Positions 43,370-51,506 are shown, counted from the stretch's first letter. The stretch is 64,000 bases of DNA from Lachnoclostridium phytofermentans (GCF_000733755.1 NZ_JPOF01000003.1:62001-126000); one strand, 5' to 3'. Numbers and translations are program-made. Notes: a model not told the origin generated them from the letters alone.

Positions 43370-43381
43370 AAAATCGTGCAT
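43370..43381 (-). terminator. Split terminator, distal arm with T-run
   Basis: Minus-strand ATGCACGATTTT continuing into TTTTTTT. It is the 3' arm of the terminator of the fakA-like operon; its partner is at 44848-44859. The two 12-bp arms are perfectly complementary but are now separated by the IS element. Confidence 0.7.
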
Positions 43382-43385
43382 TGGA

Positions 43386-43393
43386 AGAAAACT
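43386..43393. repeat. Target-site duplication, left copy
   Basis: AGAAAACT directly before the left end of the ISL3 element; identical 8 bp follow its right end at 44830-44837. Confidence 0.95.
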
Positions 43394-43470
43394 GGCTCTA
43401 TAATAAATGTTGGGGTATGTGAATAAATTAATTCACTACTCCAACATTTTATTTTATAATAATAAAAAAG

Positions 43471-43508
43471 CCTCCCAGTGCCAGTCTACCAAAACAATCA
43501 CCAGGAGG
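43471..43508 (+). promoter_or_regulatory. Hairpin sequestering the transposase ribosome-binding site
   Basis: CCTCCCAGTG (43471-43480) can pair with CACCAGGAGG (43499-43508), eight Watson-Crick pairs around a CA/CA internal mismatch, masking AGGAGG of the transposase. This would limit translation from read-through transcripts, as known for other insertion sequences. Confidence 0.5.
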
Positions 43509-43516
43509 TTGCAATA

Positions 43517-44692
43517 ATGCATAATTATTGTATCAATAAATTACTAGATTTAAAAGAGGTAAAAATAAAAAATATCATTCATGCGGATTCTTTTGTAAAA
43601 ATATTTATTGAAACTAAGGCAAAAACTCACACTTGCCCTTCCTGTGGTGCTAAGACAAATAAGGTTCATGATTACAGGCAACAGACTATTAGGGATCTAC
43701 CATTTCAGATGAAGGACTGCTATCTAATACTTAGAAAAAGACGTTATCGCTGTGCATGTGGTAAAAGATTCAGTGAAAAATACGATTTTTTAGCACATTA
43801 CCAACAACGTACTACTCGACTTACTAAATACATCGTAAATGAACTTAGACAAAGCGTGACTTTAAAAACCGTAGCCCGTCGAGCGAATGTCTCAGCTACA
43901 ACTGTGGCGCGAATTCTTGATACTATTCATTATACTTGTCCTTCTTTAAAAGAAGCCATTTCAATTGATGAATTTAAGGGGAATGCTGAAACTGGAAAAT
44001 ATCAATGTATTCTAGTAAATCCAAAGCAACGTTCTATAATGGATATCCTCCCAAATCGTTCACAAGCGCATTTAGCCTCTTATTTTAAAGAAATAAACCG
44101 AAGTGAGCGGTACCGCGTAAAGTATTTTGTATGTGATATGTGGCAACCTTATGTTGATTTGGCTCATAGCTTTTTCCCTAACGCTCAAGTCATAATCGAT
44201 AAATATCACTTTGTTCGTCAAGTTACATGGGCCATCGAAAATGTACGTAAAAGACTACAAAAAAGCATGACTGCAACGATGAGAAAATACTATAAACGCA
44301 GTCATAAACTAATTTTAGCAAGGTATAAACAACTAGAAAATAGGGATAAAAAAGCATGTGACATTATGTTACTTTATAATGATGATTTAAGAAAAGCACA
44401 TATGCTAAAAGAATGGTTTTATGATATTTGTCAGAATACAAAGTACTCAATCCAAAGAACAGAGTTCTATGAATGGATCCGCAATGCTGAAAGTTCAGGT
44501 ATTAAAGAGTTTGAAAAGTGCGCTGCAACATATCGGTATTGGTCAAATGAAATATTAAATGCTTTTAAGTACGGAATTACAAACGGTTCCACAGAGGGCT
44601 TTAATAACAAGATTAAGGTTCTTAAACGTACCTCATATGGTATCCATAACTTTGAACGTTTTCGTACCCGTATTTTACACTCTTGTAACTAA
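43517..44692 (+). CDS. ISL3-family transposase
   Basis: DDE-type transposase of 391 aa. The N-terminal zinc-ribbon CPSCGAKTNKVHDYRQQTIRDLP and RRRYRCACGKRF are ISL3 hallmarks. A helix-turn-helix follows (LKTVARRANVSATTVARIL), then the catalytic core with ISIDEFKG (first D), VVCDMW-like FVCDMWQPYVDL (second D), IIDKYHFVRQV and the C-terminal NGSTEGFNNKIKVLKR (E). ATG at 43517 follows AGGAGG; an extra 13 codons upstream lie in the leader. It is complete and is the only transposase in the window. Confidence 0.96.
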   Translation: MHNYCINKLLDLKEVKIKNIIHADSFVKIFIETKAKTHTCPSCGAKTNKVHDYRQQTIRDLPFQMKDCYLILRKRRYRCACGKRFSEKYDFLAHYQQRTTRLTKYIVNELRQSVTLKTVARRANVSATTVARILDTIHYTCPSLKEAISIDEFKGNAETGKYQCILVNPKQRSIMDILPNRSQAHLASYFKEINRSERYRVKYFVCDMWQPYVDLAHSFFPNAQVIIDKYHFVRQVTWAIENVRKRLQKSMTATMRKYYKRSHKLILARYKQLENRDKKACDIMLLYNDDLRKAHMLKEWFYDICQNTKYSIQRTEFYEWIRNAESSGIKEFEKCAATYRYWSNEILNAFKYGITNGSTEGFNNKIKVLKRTSYGIHNFERFRTRILHSCN

Positions 44693-44829
44693 ATAAAAAC
44701 AGACTGGCACGAAGGTTTATTTGTCATGCCCAAAAATAGAATTTCTAGAACCTCTACATAAAAACAGCTCTAAATCCAGTAATGGGGCATGATTGAGTCC
44801 AATCATACCCCAACACTTGACAAAGAGCC

Positions 44830-44837
44830 AGAAAACT
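44830..44837. repeat. Target-site duplication, right copy
   Basis: AGAAAACT, identical to 43386-43393, directly after the right end of the ISL3 element. Confidence 0.95.
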
Positions 44838-44847
44838 TTTCTTACAA

Positions 44848-44859
44848 ATGCACGATTTT
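44848..44859 (-). terminator. Split terminator, proximal arm
   Basis: Minus-strand AAAATCGTGCAT, about 60 nt after the stop of the fakA-like gene. Before insertion it would have folded with the arm at 43370-43381, with inner AAGAAAA/TTTTCTT pairing, and been followed by a T-run. Confidence 0.7.
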
Positions 44860-44920
44860 ATTTAATTCTTTTCTGATTTTTTCAATTATCAATATGTCAT
44901 AATCAAGCTAAAATGCCTTG

Positions 44921-46603
44921 TTACTCTACAGATAATACATAATAATAAATCGGTTGACCGCCCATGTGAACTTCGATATCAACCATCGGATACTTTACAG
45001 TAATCTGGTCTGCGATTTGATTCGCATCCTCTTCTGTAACTTCAGCACCATAGTACAAGCTAATTAATTCGGAATCGTCATCTACTAAACTCTCAATTAA
45101 TTCAATCGTTGTTGTGTTGATATCACTTCCAACAGAAAGAATCGTCTTATCCCCGATTCCCATAATATTACCTTGTTTTATTTCTTTCCCATCAATATTC
45201 GTATCACGAACTGCATAGGTAACCTGACCGGTCTTTACGCGATTCATCTCTTCCATCATTCTCTTTTGATTTTCTTCTGTTGACTTATCAAAAACATAGT
45301 TAATGATTGCAGTAATACCTTGAGGTACTGTTTTTGATGGAATAACAACAATTTCTTTATCCTCAGTCAGAGCTTTGGCTTGTTCTGCTGCTAAGATAAT
45401 GTTGCTGTTGTTCGGTAATATAAAGATGGTATCAGCATTTACATTATCAATTGCATTTAACATATCCTCGGTACTTGGATTCATAGTCTGACCGCCTTCA
45501 ATCAAATAATCAACTCCAAGACCTGTGAAAATCTCATTAATGCCTTCTCCAATGGATACCGCTACAAAACCGACTGGTTTTCTAGGCTCTTTTTTCTTTA
45601 CTTCCGCTGTCTCTATATTTTTAGCAGCCTGAGCAGATGCATCAGCAATTAAACGCTCATTATGCTCTTCTCTCATATTATCTATCTTCATCTTAGTTAA
45701 CGAACCATACGTTAATGCACGCTGGATAGCAAGTCCAGGGTCATTCGTATGTACGTGAACCTTAACAATATCATCATCAGAAACAACTACGATAGAATCA
45801 CCGATAGATTCAAGAAATCCCTTGAATTCATGTTCTTTCTTCTCATTGTAATCCTTCTCAAGCATGATAATAAATTCAGTACAATAGCCAAACTTAATGT
45901 CCGCTGTAGCAATATTTTCAACATCGATTTTTTTCGTAGCAGAAGGTGTACTAGTTGTAGCTGGAGCAATTGTAAAATCTACATTCTTACCAAGCATCGC
46001 ATCATATGCACCTTTTACTATTTCTAGTAGTCCCTGTCCACCCGAGTCTACCACTCCTGCTTCCTTCAACACCGGAAGCAGCTCTGGGGTATGAGCAAGA
46101 ACTTCCTCCATACGTTTTATCACTTCTGCTCCAAAGTATACTAAATCAGTAGTCTCATTCACGAGCTCTGCTGCTCTTTCTGCACCACCTCTGGCAACAG
46201 TTAATATAGTACCTTCCTTCGGCTTCATAACTGCTTTGTACGCTGTCTCGACTGCTTTCTGGAATGCATTTGCCATAACAGTAACATTAATCTGCTTGTG
46301 TTCCTTAAATTCCTTCGTTAACCCACGAAATAGCTGAGATAAAATTACACCAGAATTACCTCTCGCACCACGTAAGGATCCGCTGGATATCGCTTTACAC
46401 AAATCTTCGATGGTTGGGTTTGTAAGAGTACTAACCTCCTTCGCAGCAGACATAATGGTTAATGTCATATTTGTACCTGTATCGCCATCCGGAACCGGAA
46501 ACACGTTCAGCTCATTAATGTATTCCTTCTTCACTTCGATGCTCTTTGCTCCTGCAAGAAACATCTTCTGCAGAAGTTTTGCATCAATCGTATTCAAAGT
46601 CAC
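44921..46603 (-). CDS. fakA: DAK-domain fatty acid kinase-like protein (FakA/YloV)
   Basis: Likely phosphorylates fatty acids bound to a FakB (DegV-family) partner, feeding them to phospholipid synthesis. The N-terminal DAK2 domain has NVFPVPDGDTGTNM (metal-binding aspartates, about 33-46), SLRGARGNSGVILSQ and VDSGGQGL. The C-terminal half (FCTEFIIML-like GYCTEFIIML, VHVHTNDPG, and the FakA-C segment SIGEGINEIFTGLGVD) is typical. 560 aa. The start is GTG at 46603 with GGAGG 9 nt upstream. It follows asp23 by 20 bp, the conserved yloU-yloV pair. Confidence 0.93.
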   Translation of the reverse strand: MTLNTIDAKLLQKMFLAGAKSIEVKKEYINELNVFPVPDGDTGTNMTLTIMSAAKEVSTLTNPTIEDLCKAISSGSLRGARGNSGVILSQLFRGLTKEFKEHKQINVTVMANAFQKAVETAYKAVMKPKEGTILTVARGGAERAAELVNETTDLVYFGAEVIKRMEEVLAHTPELLPVLKEAGVVDSGGQGLLEIVKGAYDAMLGKNVDFTIAPATTSTPSATKKIDVENIATADIKFGYCTEFIIMLEKDYNEKKEHEFKGFLESIGDSIVVVSDDDIVKVHVHTNDPGLAIQRALTYGSLTKMKIDNMREEHNERLIADASAQAAKNIETAEVKKKEPRKPVGFVAVSIGEGINEIFTGLGVDYLIEGGQTMNPSTEDMLNAIDNVNADTIFILPNNSNIILAAEQAKALTEDKEIVVIPSKTVPQGITAIINYVFDKSTEENQKRMMEEMNRVKTGQVTYAVRDTNIDGKEIKQGNIMGIGDKTILSVGSDINTTTIELIESLVDDDSELISLYYGAEVTEEDANQIADQITVKYPMVDIEVHMGGQPIYYYVLSVE

Positions 46604-46623
46604 TTGTTTGCTCCTCCTTAAAT

Positions 46624-46980
46624 CTAGTCGATGACTCTAACGCCCTCAACAAATATATTAATTTTTGCGACTGTAAGGCCCGCAAATTCCTCTACTTTAT
46701 ATTTTACATTGCTTATCAGATTTTCTGCAACGGCAGATATACTTACACCATAAGAAACAATAATATGAAGATCTATTGTCATAACATTATCTTCGATTAC
46801 TACATTAACGCCATGGTTTAAGCTTTCTCGCCGTAAAAGTTTTGCTAAGCCGTCTTTCATGCTAACGGAAGCCATACCTACAACGCCGAAGCACTCAATT
46901 GCGCTAGAGCCTGCATATTTGGCGATTACATCCGTATCTATAGCGATTTCACCCATTTTGGTAAACATCGTTCCATTCAT
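46624..46980 (-). CDS. Asp23/Gls24 family envelope stress protein (YloU)
   Basis: Small Asp23-type protein, often tied to the membrane and cell-envelope stress and usually adjacent to the FakA homologue. 118 aa with GEIAIDTDVIAKYAGSSAIECFGVVGMAS at the N-terminus, the VSYGVSISAVAENLISNVKYKVEE helix, and VAKINIFVEGVRV at the end. ATG at 46980 has GGAGGG 6 nt upstream. Its spacing from the fakA-like gene shows an operon. Confidence 0.93.
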   Translation of the reverse strand: MNGTMFTKMGEIAIDTDVIAKYAGSSAIECFGVVGMASVSMKDGLAKLLRRESLNHGVNVVIEDNVMTIDLHIIVSYGVSISAVAENLISNVKYKVEEFAGLTVAKINIFVEGVRVID

Positions 46981-47211
46981 ACGTAACCCTCCAATCTAAT
47001 TCGTATATAGTTCTATTATAACCTGTTTTTACAAAAAAAGAAACAAAATTTTGTTAACGTCTAACTGGGGACCTATTTCGTTTCTTTCCTATAAGTTAAT
47101 AAGGTCCTTTGGCTTTGTATCTTAAGTCTTAAAACTTCTTCTCACACTTAAATGGATAACAAGCAACTTACCGCATATATATGTATAAAGCAGCTAAAAT
47201 AAGGCTTGACT

Positions 47212-47349
47212 ATGAAGAGAATGATTGGTTTCATCTTGTTTTGGATAGCTGTCGGAATGACAATTATGCTATTCATTACGAATGGTTTTTTAGCCATTTG
47301 TATTATCATCCTGTTCCTTATTCTTGGCTATAATCTCTTCTGTTGTTGA
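47212..47349 (+). CDS. 45-residue two-helix membrane protein
   Basis: A short plus-strand frame in the gap between asp23 and rpmB: ATG at 47212, with AAGG 7 nt upstream, to TGA at 47347-47349. The product starts MKRMIGFILFWIAVGMTIML and ends LILGYNLFCC. It has two hydrophobic helices (about 5-22 and 26-41), a positive N-terminus and paired C-terminal cysteines. This composition and the GYNLFCC ending recall small conserved membrane proteins of Clostridia that I have seen without function. It is too short for most gene callers. Coding status is inferred from the clean membrane-protein pattern, not from homology search. Confidence 0.65.
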   Translation: MKRMIGFILFWIAVGMTIMLFITNGFLAICIIILFLILGYNLFCC

Positions 47350-47472
47350 CAGACTCACTTTATTATAGAGATTGAACAGTCACGAAACGATACTAAGGAA
47401 ATCCCCCTTATTACAGGTCATGCTCATCCTTACCGGATCGTTTTTTGCATGTAACTTACAATTTATTCAACA

Positions 47473-47505
47473 AAAAAGGGTGTCAGTAATATGACACCCC
47501 TTTTA
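47473..47505 (-). terminator. Rho-independent terminator of rpmB
   Basis: AAAAGGGGTGTCA / TGACACCCTTTT near-perfect stem with a 6-nt loop, ending in TTTTTT on the minus strand, about 10 nt after the rpmB stop. Confidence 0.92.
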
Positions 47506-47512
47506 ATATGGA

Positions 47513-47710
47513 TTAAGCACGTTCTACTTTACCGTCTCTTAAACAAGAAGTACATACGTACATCTTCTGTGTTCCTCCGTTAACTTTAATACGAACAGAT
47601 TTAACATTGGACTTCCACATTTTGTTGGATCTTCCCGAAACTTGACTTCTGGAATGGCTCACAACTTTACCAAAGTGAGCACCTTTATCGCAAACTGCAC
47701 ATTTTGCCAT
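47513..47710 (-). CDS. rpmB: 50S ribosomal protein L28 (zinc-binding C+ form)
   Basis: 65-residue ribosomal protein with MAKCAVCDKGAHFGKVVSHSRSQVSGRSNKMWKSNVKSVRI. The four cysteines (CAVC near 4-7 and CTSC near 53-56) form the zinc-binding version. The ATG at 47710 has AGGAGG upstream. It is monocistronic, with its own promoter and terminator, as is common for rpmB next to asp23/fakA in Firmicutes. Confidence 0.97.
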   Translation of the reverse strand: MAKCAVCDKGAHFGKVVSHSRSQVSGRSNKMWKSNVKSVRIKVNGGTQKMYVCTSCLRDGKVERA

Positions 47711-47807
47711 TGAAAAGCACCTCCTTAATTAAATTAGGCCTTGCGTCTCCCTGCTTAAGAGCCGCCAGCATCGTGCATAAATTACACTGTGACCTACAAA
47801 CAAAACT

Positions 47808-47836
47808 ATTCTATCAGAATTTAAGACATAATGCAA
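47808..47836 (-). promoter_or_regulatory. Sigma-A promoter of rpmB
   Basis: Minus-strand TTGCAT (47831-47836), 17-nt spacer and TAGAAT (47808-47813) with an upstream TGA (extended -10). About 98 nt before the start codon. Confidence 0.65.
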
Positions 47837-47898
47837 GCAGAAAATGATTAATTTCAATTCAAATCAGAATAGCAACCTTTCACTTTCTAATATAATTC

Positions 47899-48312
47899 CT
47901 ACTCTAAGTTGTCTTCTTTTCCATTTAAAATATCAAAAGCTCTATCATTTATTTCTTGTTCTTCTTTTTTCTTCTTTGGATCTTTCGTAAAGCGATCAAT
48001 CACATCTGGTACCATGTCAATAATCTTAGTAACCATATCCTGATTCTTCACATTGACAAGACGAATTTTTCCATCCTTAATCACAAGCACTGAGCTAGGA
48101 GTTATTCTGCCACCCATACCCCCACCAGCATTATTCTTCTTATCATTTGTAAATGCACCTGCTCCAACACCAAAGCTAACATCCACTAACGGTAATATGA
48201 TGGTTCCATCTTCAAATTTAACTGCATCACCAACTACTGTTTTTGTAGTAATAAAAGAATCCATTCCTTTAAACAATGACTCTACGGTTTGGTTAAAATT
48301 CTGTTCTGCCAT
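47899..48312 (-). CDS. ytfJ: GerW/YtfJ family spore protein
   Basis: Spore-germination-associated protein of the GerW/YtfJ family. 137 aa with NFNQTVESLFKGMDSFI at the N-terminus, VVGDAVKFEDGTIILPLVDVSFGVGAGAF, the glycine-rich AGGGMGGRI, and the SSVLVIKDGKIRLVNVKNQD segment. The ATG overlaps the stop codon of ytfI (TAATG), so translation is coupled. ATG at 48312 has GGAGG upstream. The presence of this pair supports a spore-forming host. Confidence 0.93.
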   Translation of the reverse strand: MAEQNFNQTVESLFKGMDSFITTKTVVGDAVKFEDGTIILPLVDVSFGVGAGAFTNDKKNNAGGGMGGRITPSSVLVIKDGKIRLVNVKNQDMVTKIIDMVPDVIDRFTKDPKKKKEEQEINDRAFDILNGKEDNLE

Positions 48313-49469
48313 TATAATATCTCCTCCTTTAATAGCTTAGTATTTTTTATGAATCGTTTGAAATTCTCATCTCGCAATAACTTTATTCCTATTATAAGTA
48401 AGTTAAACAATCTTATTCTGCCCTTTATAAAAAGCTCACCTTCCAAAACTTCTTCTTCAAAGTCAGGTTCTACTTTAACATACTTACCATAATATCCATA
48501 GAAAGCAGCCGCTGCACCAAGCGCTTGTCCAGTCGTTGCTGGATCTCCTGATCCAAAATGAATATATCCTTTGGCTTTCGTAGGCGCTATATGCTTTAGA
48601 AGTCTCCAGATGCTGAAAAGTCCTAGCTTAATTCCAGCCTTATTTTCCTCTGACTGAAAAAAAGCAACTACTTTACTTTTTTTCTCCCAAAGACCTTGAA
48701 TCAGCTTCCATATTGATAAAAACTTCTCTTTTAATTTCCGAAATACATTTTTTAGATTCTTTATCTTATTTCCAATCGTGATGAAGAATCTTTTTATTTT
48801 CACGCAAACCTGTTTCAATTTATTGATCAGACGTCGTAAAAATGAGATCTTTCCTTCACGTTCTTCCTCAATTTCCTCTTCATTTTCTAAAGCTTCACCA
48901 AACTTATCAATTGATTGAAGGTCAGATAGTACATTCTCTTTATTCTCACTTATCTTAGAAAACTCATCTTCTATTACCTTATTATCTGACTCTGTATCAG
49001 TTTCCGATATATCATTCTCTTTCTTAGTATCCAAAGAATTGTTTATCGCTTTGTTTTGATGATTTATTTTCATCATAGGATCGCTTGATTTAATCTCAGT
49101 AGAATTCAATTCTTTCTCTATCTCTAAGGAATCGACCTCAGATTGATGTTTCTTGTTCTTCTGCTTCTTGTTTTTCTGTTTCTTCTTTTTCTGTTTCTTC
49201 TTTCCTGAATCATTGTTATCAAAGAAACGATACCCTGCAATTCGAAGTACAATACTTAGCTTTTCCTGTAAAAATAAAATTCTTAAATGTACCAATCCAA
49301 AAGCCCAAGTCACTTTTCCTTTTACTACAATATCCGAATATTTCTTTCCTTCGAAGCGATAACGGATTGGAACAAATAAGACAACCAAAACAGCAAAAAG
49401 CAGCAAACCTAAGAGCACTGCTATTACTATTCCGATTATTTTTAATATCAGTAATAAAATATGAAGCAT
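48312..49469 (-). CDS. ytfI: DUF2953 protein, YtfI-like
   Basis: Membrane-anchored protein found beside ytfJ in spore formers. 385 aa from ATG at 49469 (MLHILLLILKIIGIVIAVLL), with GGGG 8 nt upstream. An N-terminal helix (about 3-30) is followed by FVPIRYRFEGKKYSDIVVKGKVTWAFGLVHLRI. A lysine/acid-rich middle (KKQKKKKQKNKKQKNKKH, then a long acidic stretch) precedes the conserved C-terminus HFGSGDPATTGQALGAAAAFYGYYGKYVKVEPDFEEEVLEGEL. The frame stays open 34 codons upstream, but that part is only translated intergenic repeats. Confidence 0.85.
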   Translation of the reverse strand: MLHILLLILKIIGIVIAVLLGLLLFAVLVVLFVPIRYRFEGKKYSDIVVKGKVTWAFGLVHLRILFLQEKLSIVLRIAGYRFFDNNDSGKKKQKKKKQKNKKQKNKKHQSEVDSLEIEKELNSTEIKSSDPMMKINHQNKAINNSLDTKKENDISETDTESDNKVIEDEFSKISENKENVLSDLQSIDKFGEALENEEEIEEEREGKISFLRRLINKLKQVCVKIKRFFITIGNKIKNLKNVFRKLKEKFLSIWKLIQGLWEKKSKVVAFFQSEENKAGIKLGLFSIWRLLKHIAPTKAKGYIHFGSGDPATTGQALGAAAAFYGYYGKYVKVEPDFEEEVLEGELFIKGRIRLFNLLIIGIKLLRDENFKRFIKNTKLLKEEIL

Positions 49470-49507
49470 TCTATTATTCCCCAATCTTTTATGCTTGTCA
49501 TAGCATG

Positions 49508-49618
49508 TTGCTAGGCATATTGCTAGGCAAATAGCTAAGTGAATTATTAGACAAATAGCTAAGCGGATCACTAATGGCTAAGCGAATTATCAGGCAAATA
49601 GCTAAGCGAATCACTAAG
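49508..49618. repeat. Imperfect ~25-bp tandem repeats between ytfI and the next gene
   Basis: Four to five degenerate units of the type GGCAAATAGCTAAGCGAATCACTA fill the gap and overlap the last codons of the gene ending at 49614. They translate as RLAIC-like repeats in the false N-terminal extension of ytfI. Confidence 0.7.
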
Positions 49619-49922
49619 CAAAATACTCTCGCACCTTAAAATCCCCAGTAGCTTTGTAAATTTCTACTATCATTTGCATTACAACTTCCTCGGCTTCCTC
49701 CATATTATAAGCTAATCCAAGGATATGAACTTCACTGTTTTTTATGTGAGGAAGTTTTAGCTGGCTAGCTGGCATGATGTCGAATAGATTTTGGTTATTG
49801 GAAGCAAAGGTTATGCAGTAGATATTCGGAGCTTTTCTCCCGCGATTAATTGCATAAATCATTCGCCTATGCCTTTTCTTGATGGATTCGCCATAGTACA
49901 ATTTCTCACTCCATCGAATCAT
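49614..49922 (-). CDS. Small conserved-looking protein of unknown function
   Basis: Not recognised. 102 aa from ATG at 49922 with AGGAG 4 nt upstream. Basic N-terminus (KLYYGESIKKRHRRMIYAINRGRKAPNIYCITFASNNQNLFDIMP), no membrane segment, and an acidic helix EEAEEVVMQMIVEIYKA near the end. The alternation of beta-type (NIYCITFA, VHILGLAY) and helical segments suggests a small alpha/beta domain. It sits between an all-helical protein and the ytfI-ytfJ pair. Confidence 0.75.
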   Translation of the reverse strand: MIRWSEKLYYGESIKKRHRRMIYAINRGRKAPNIYCITFASNNQNLFDIMPASQLKLPHIKNSEVHILGLAYNMEEAEEVVMQMIVEIYKATGDFKVREYFA

Positions 49923-50011
49923 GTTCTCCTCATCCTCTTCCTCTTTTTGGTTATCTACTAAATTATAACACAGGTTCCTTATAAAAATACAGAAGATTTT
50001 GTCTTTGGATA

Positions 50012-51409
50012 TTAATCTAGTAACTGTTTTAAAAGTGAAACACTGGCAACACGTTCTGCTACATCACGACAACCTGCCAAAGAATTTCTCATATAATCTC
50101 TAACTTCTGTAGAATCCCTAAAAAGTACAGGCATCTCTCGAAGTGTTGCTGCAATACGAGCACGATTCATTAACTTATTTCCTTCACTTAATACCTTACC
50201 AAACTCGTCAACTAGTTCGCTCCATCTTTGTTCTATATAAGACTTGTCTGCAATCTTTCCATTCCATTGTTTTTCTAAGTCAATAAATAAGGAATTTGAG
50301 ACTAAACTCTGAGATAAAATAAGACATTCTAATTGTTGTTCTACCATGATTGCTTCTGCAAGTTTTTTATGATCTTTTTTTACTAAATCAATCATAGCCT
50401 CATCTTCAGTAAGACACTCTAAATAATGCTCTAGTTTACCTTCTGCTACGGCAAATTTGTCAACTAAGTCATCCGGTATTGAGATAAACTCCTTCTTTTG
50501 TAAAAGCAATGCAATTTCTTCTACAATACCTTTTAATAAGTTCCCTGTGGCTATTGCTTCTGTAGAAGCATAGACTCCATTTAACAATACACTATAAAGT
50601 GCATTCACTGCTTCTTCAAGTGCATAGTAACTCTCTGTTTCAAGTTTTAAAAGCGAAGTAGCATCACTTATCACTTTTTCTAATTCCTTATAGTCAGCTT
50701 CATTAAGACTTTGATAATCTGCACTTTCTAGACTCTTGATTGCTTTCATTAGGTCTGGAAAATCTTCTTCCATGCGCTTAGGTTTATAAAGGCCAGAAGC
50801 AGAACGAAGCATGTATATAAAATCTTCTACTGTACTCTCTTCACTACCTTCATAGATAGAGAGGCATTCATTTAACATATCGTAGAATCTATTCTTCGTC
50901 ATACGTACTGGTAACTGGGAAAGCATATTACGAATATGCTCATTTATCTCCAACCGATCTTCCTTAGCAAAAATCATGGATACTAGTTCTTTTACTTCAG
51001 CTTCGACATCGATATCCTCCAAATCATCCTTGTAATTTGGCTCGATACGATTTAGCATGTACTCGTATAAAGAAAAGCTATCTGCATAGGAGGTTAATCC
51101 TTGCATAATAGAAATTATCTCCCCACGAAGTTCATGCAATTTTTTAATACCCTGTTCTCTCTTTGTAGCATCAAAATCTGCGAACATCGTATCTACAACT
51201 ATGTCATTCACCCTTAAAATGAAATCTTTCGCTCCCTCCGAGCATTCAGAAGACACAAGCATCTCATACACATTATAATAATGCATTGCAAAACTCATTC
51301 CACTATAGGCATAATAGTCTGAGGAAATATAATTTAACAGCATCGGTAAATGTACCTCTAACTGTTTTCCCTTACGTATTTCCTGTGCTATCTGTTTTCT
51401 ATTAAGCAT
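50012..51409 (-). CDS. Large helical protein of unknown function
   Basis: Not recognised. 465 aa from ATG at 51409 (MLNRKQIAQEIRKG) with GGAG about 10 nt upstream; a TTG three codons earlier sits on the ribosome-binding site. It is soluble, acidic and almost entirely helical (VNDIVVDTMFADFDATKREQGIKKLHELRGEI, LEDIDVEAEVKELVSMIFAKEDRLEINEHIRNML). No signal peptide, membrane helix or nucleotide motif is visible. It lies 97 bp downstream of two ABC-2 permeases on the same strand and might serve them, which is only positional inference. Confidence 0.72.
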   Translation of the reverse strand: MLNRKQIAQEIRKGKQLEVHLPMLLNYISSDYYAYSGMSFAMHYYNVYEMLVSSECSEGAKDFILRVNDIVVDTMFADFDATKREQGIKKLHELRGEIISIMQGLTSYADSFSLYEYMLNRIEPNYKDDLEDIDVEAEVKELVSMIFAKEDRLEINEHIRNMLSQLPVRMTKNRFYDMLNECLSIYEGSEESTVEDFIYMLRSASGLYKPKRMEEDFPDLMKAIKSLESADYQSLNEADYKELEKVISDATSLLKLETESYYALEEAVNALYSVLLNGVYASTEAIATGNLLKGIVEEIALLLQKKEFISIPDDLVDKFAVAEGKLEHYLECLTEDEAMIDLVKKDHKKLAEAIMVEQQLECLILSQSLVSNSLFIDLEKQWNGKIADKSYIEQRWSELVDEFGKVLSEGNKLMNRARIAATLREMPVLFRDSTEVRDYMRNSLAGCRDVAERVASVSLLKQLLD

Positions 51410-51506
51410 ATTTTTCAATCTCCGTTCTTACAAAATCTCTTTTACTTGTCCTATCGATATCACAATGATATCGCTCTAGCTAATACCGTTATTTTGGTAT
51501 CCAAAA

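Larger units (their letters stand above)
43394..44829 (+). mobile_element. Intact ISL3-family insertion sequence
   Basis: 1,436 bp bounded by imperfect 26-bp inverted repeats (left GGCTCTATAATAAATGTTGG..., right reading inward GGCTCTTTGTCAAGTGTTGG..., 21 of 26 identical) and by the 8-bp duplication AGAAAACT, as expected for ISL3. It holds one transposase gene. Subterminal palindromes lie inside each end (about 43410-43444 and 44783-44811). Perfect duplications and an intact gene suggest a recent insertion. The target lay in the centre of a terminator hairpin. Confidence 0.96.

Noticed and set aside
43182-44920. The IS considered as one end of a composite transposon or genomic island carrying the exosortase operon.
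   Set aside because: Only one copy is present in the window, the 8-bp duplications flank this single element, and the base composition of the operon matches its neighbours.
45749-46094. Plus-strand frames inside the fakA-like gene.
   Set aside because: They are antisense shadows of a well-supported conserved gene, with no ribosome-binding site or family motif.
49470-49571. Hydrophobic N-terminal extension of the ytfI frame (RLAICLIIHLAIC-like).
   Set aside because: It translates intergenic repeats. A ribosome-binding site and a normal signal-anchor start lie at 49469.
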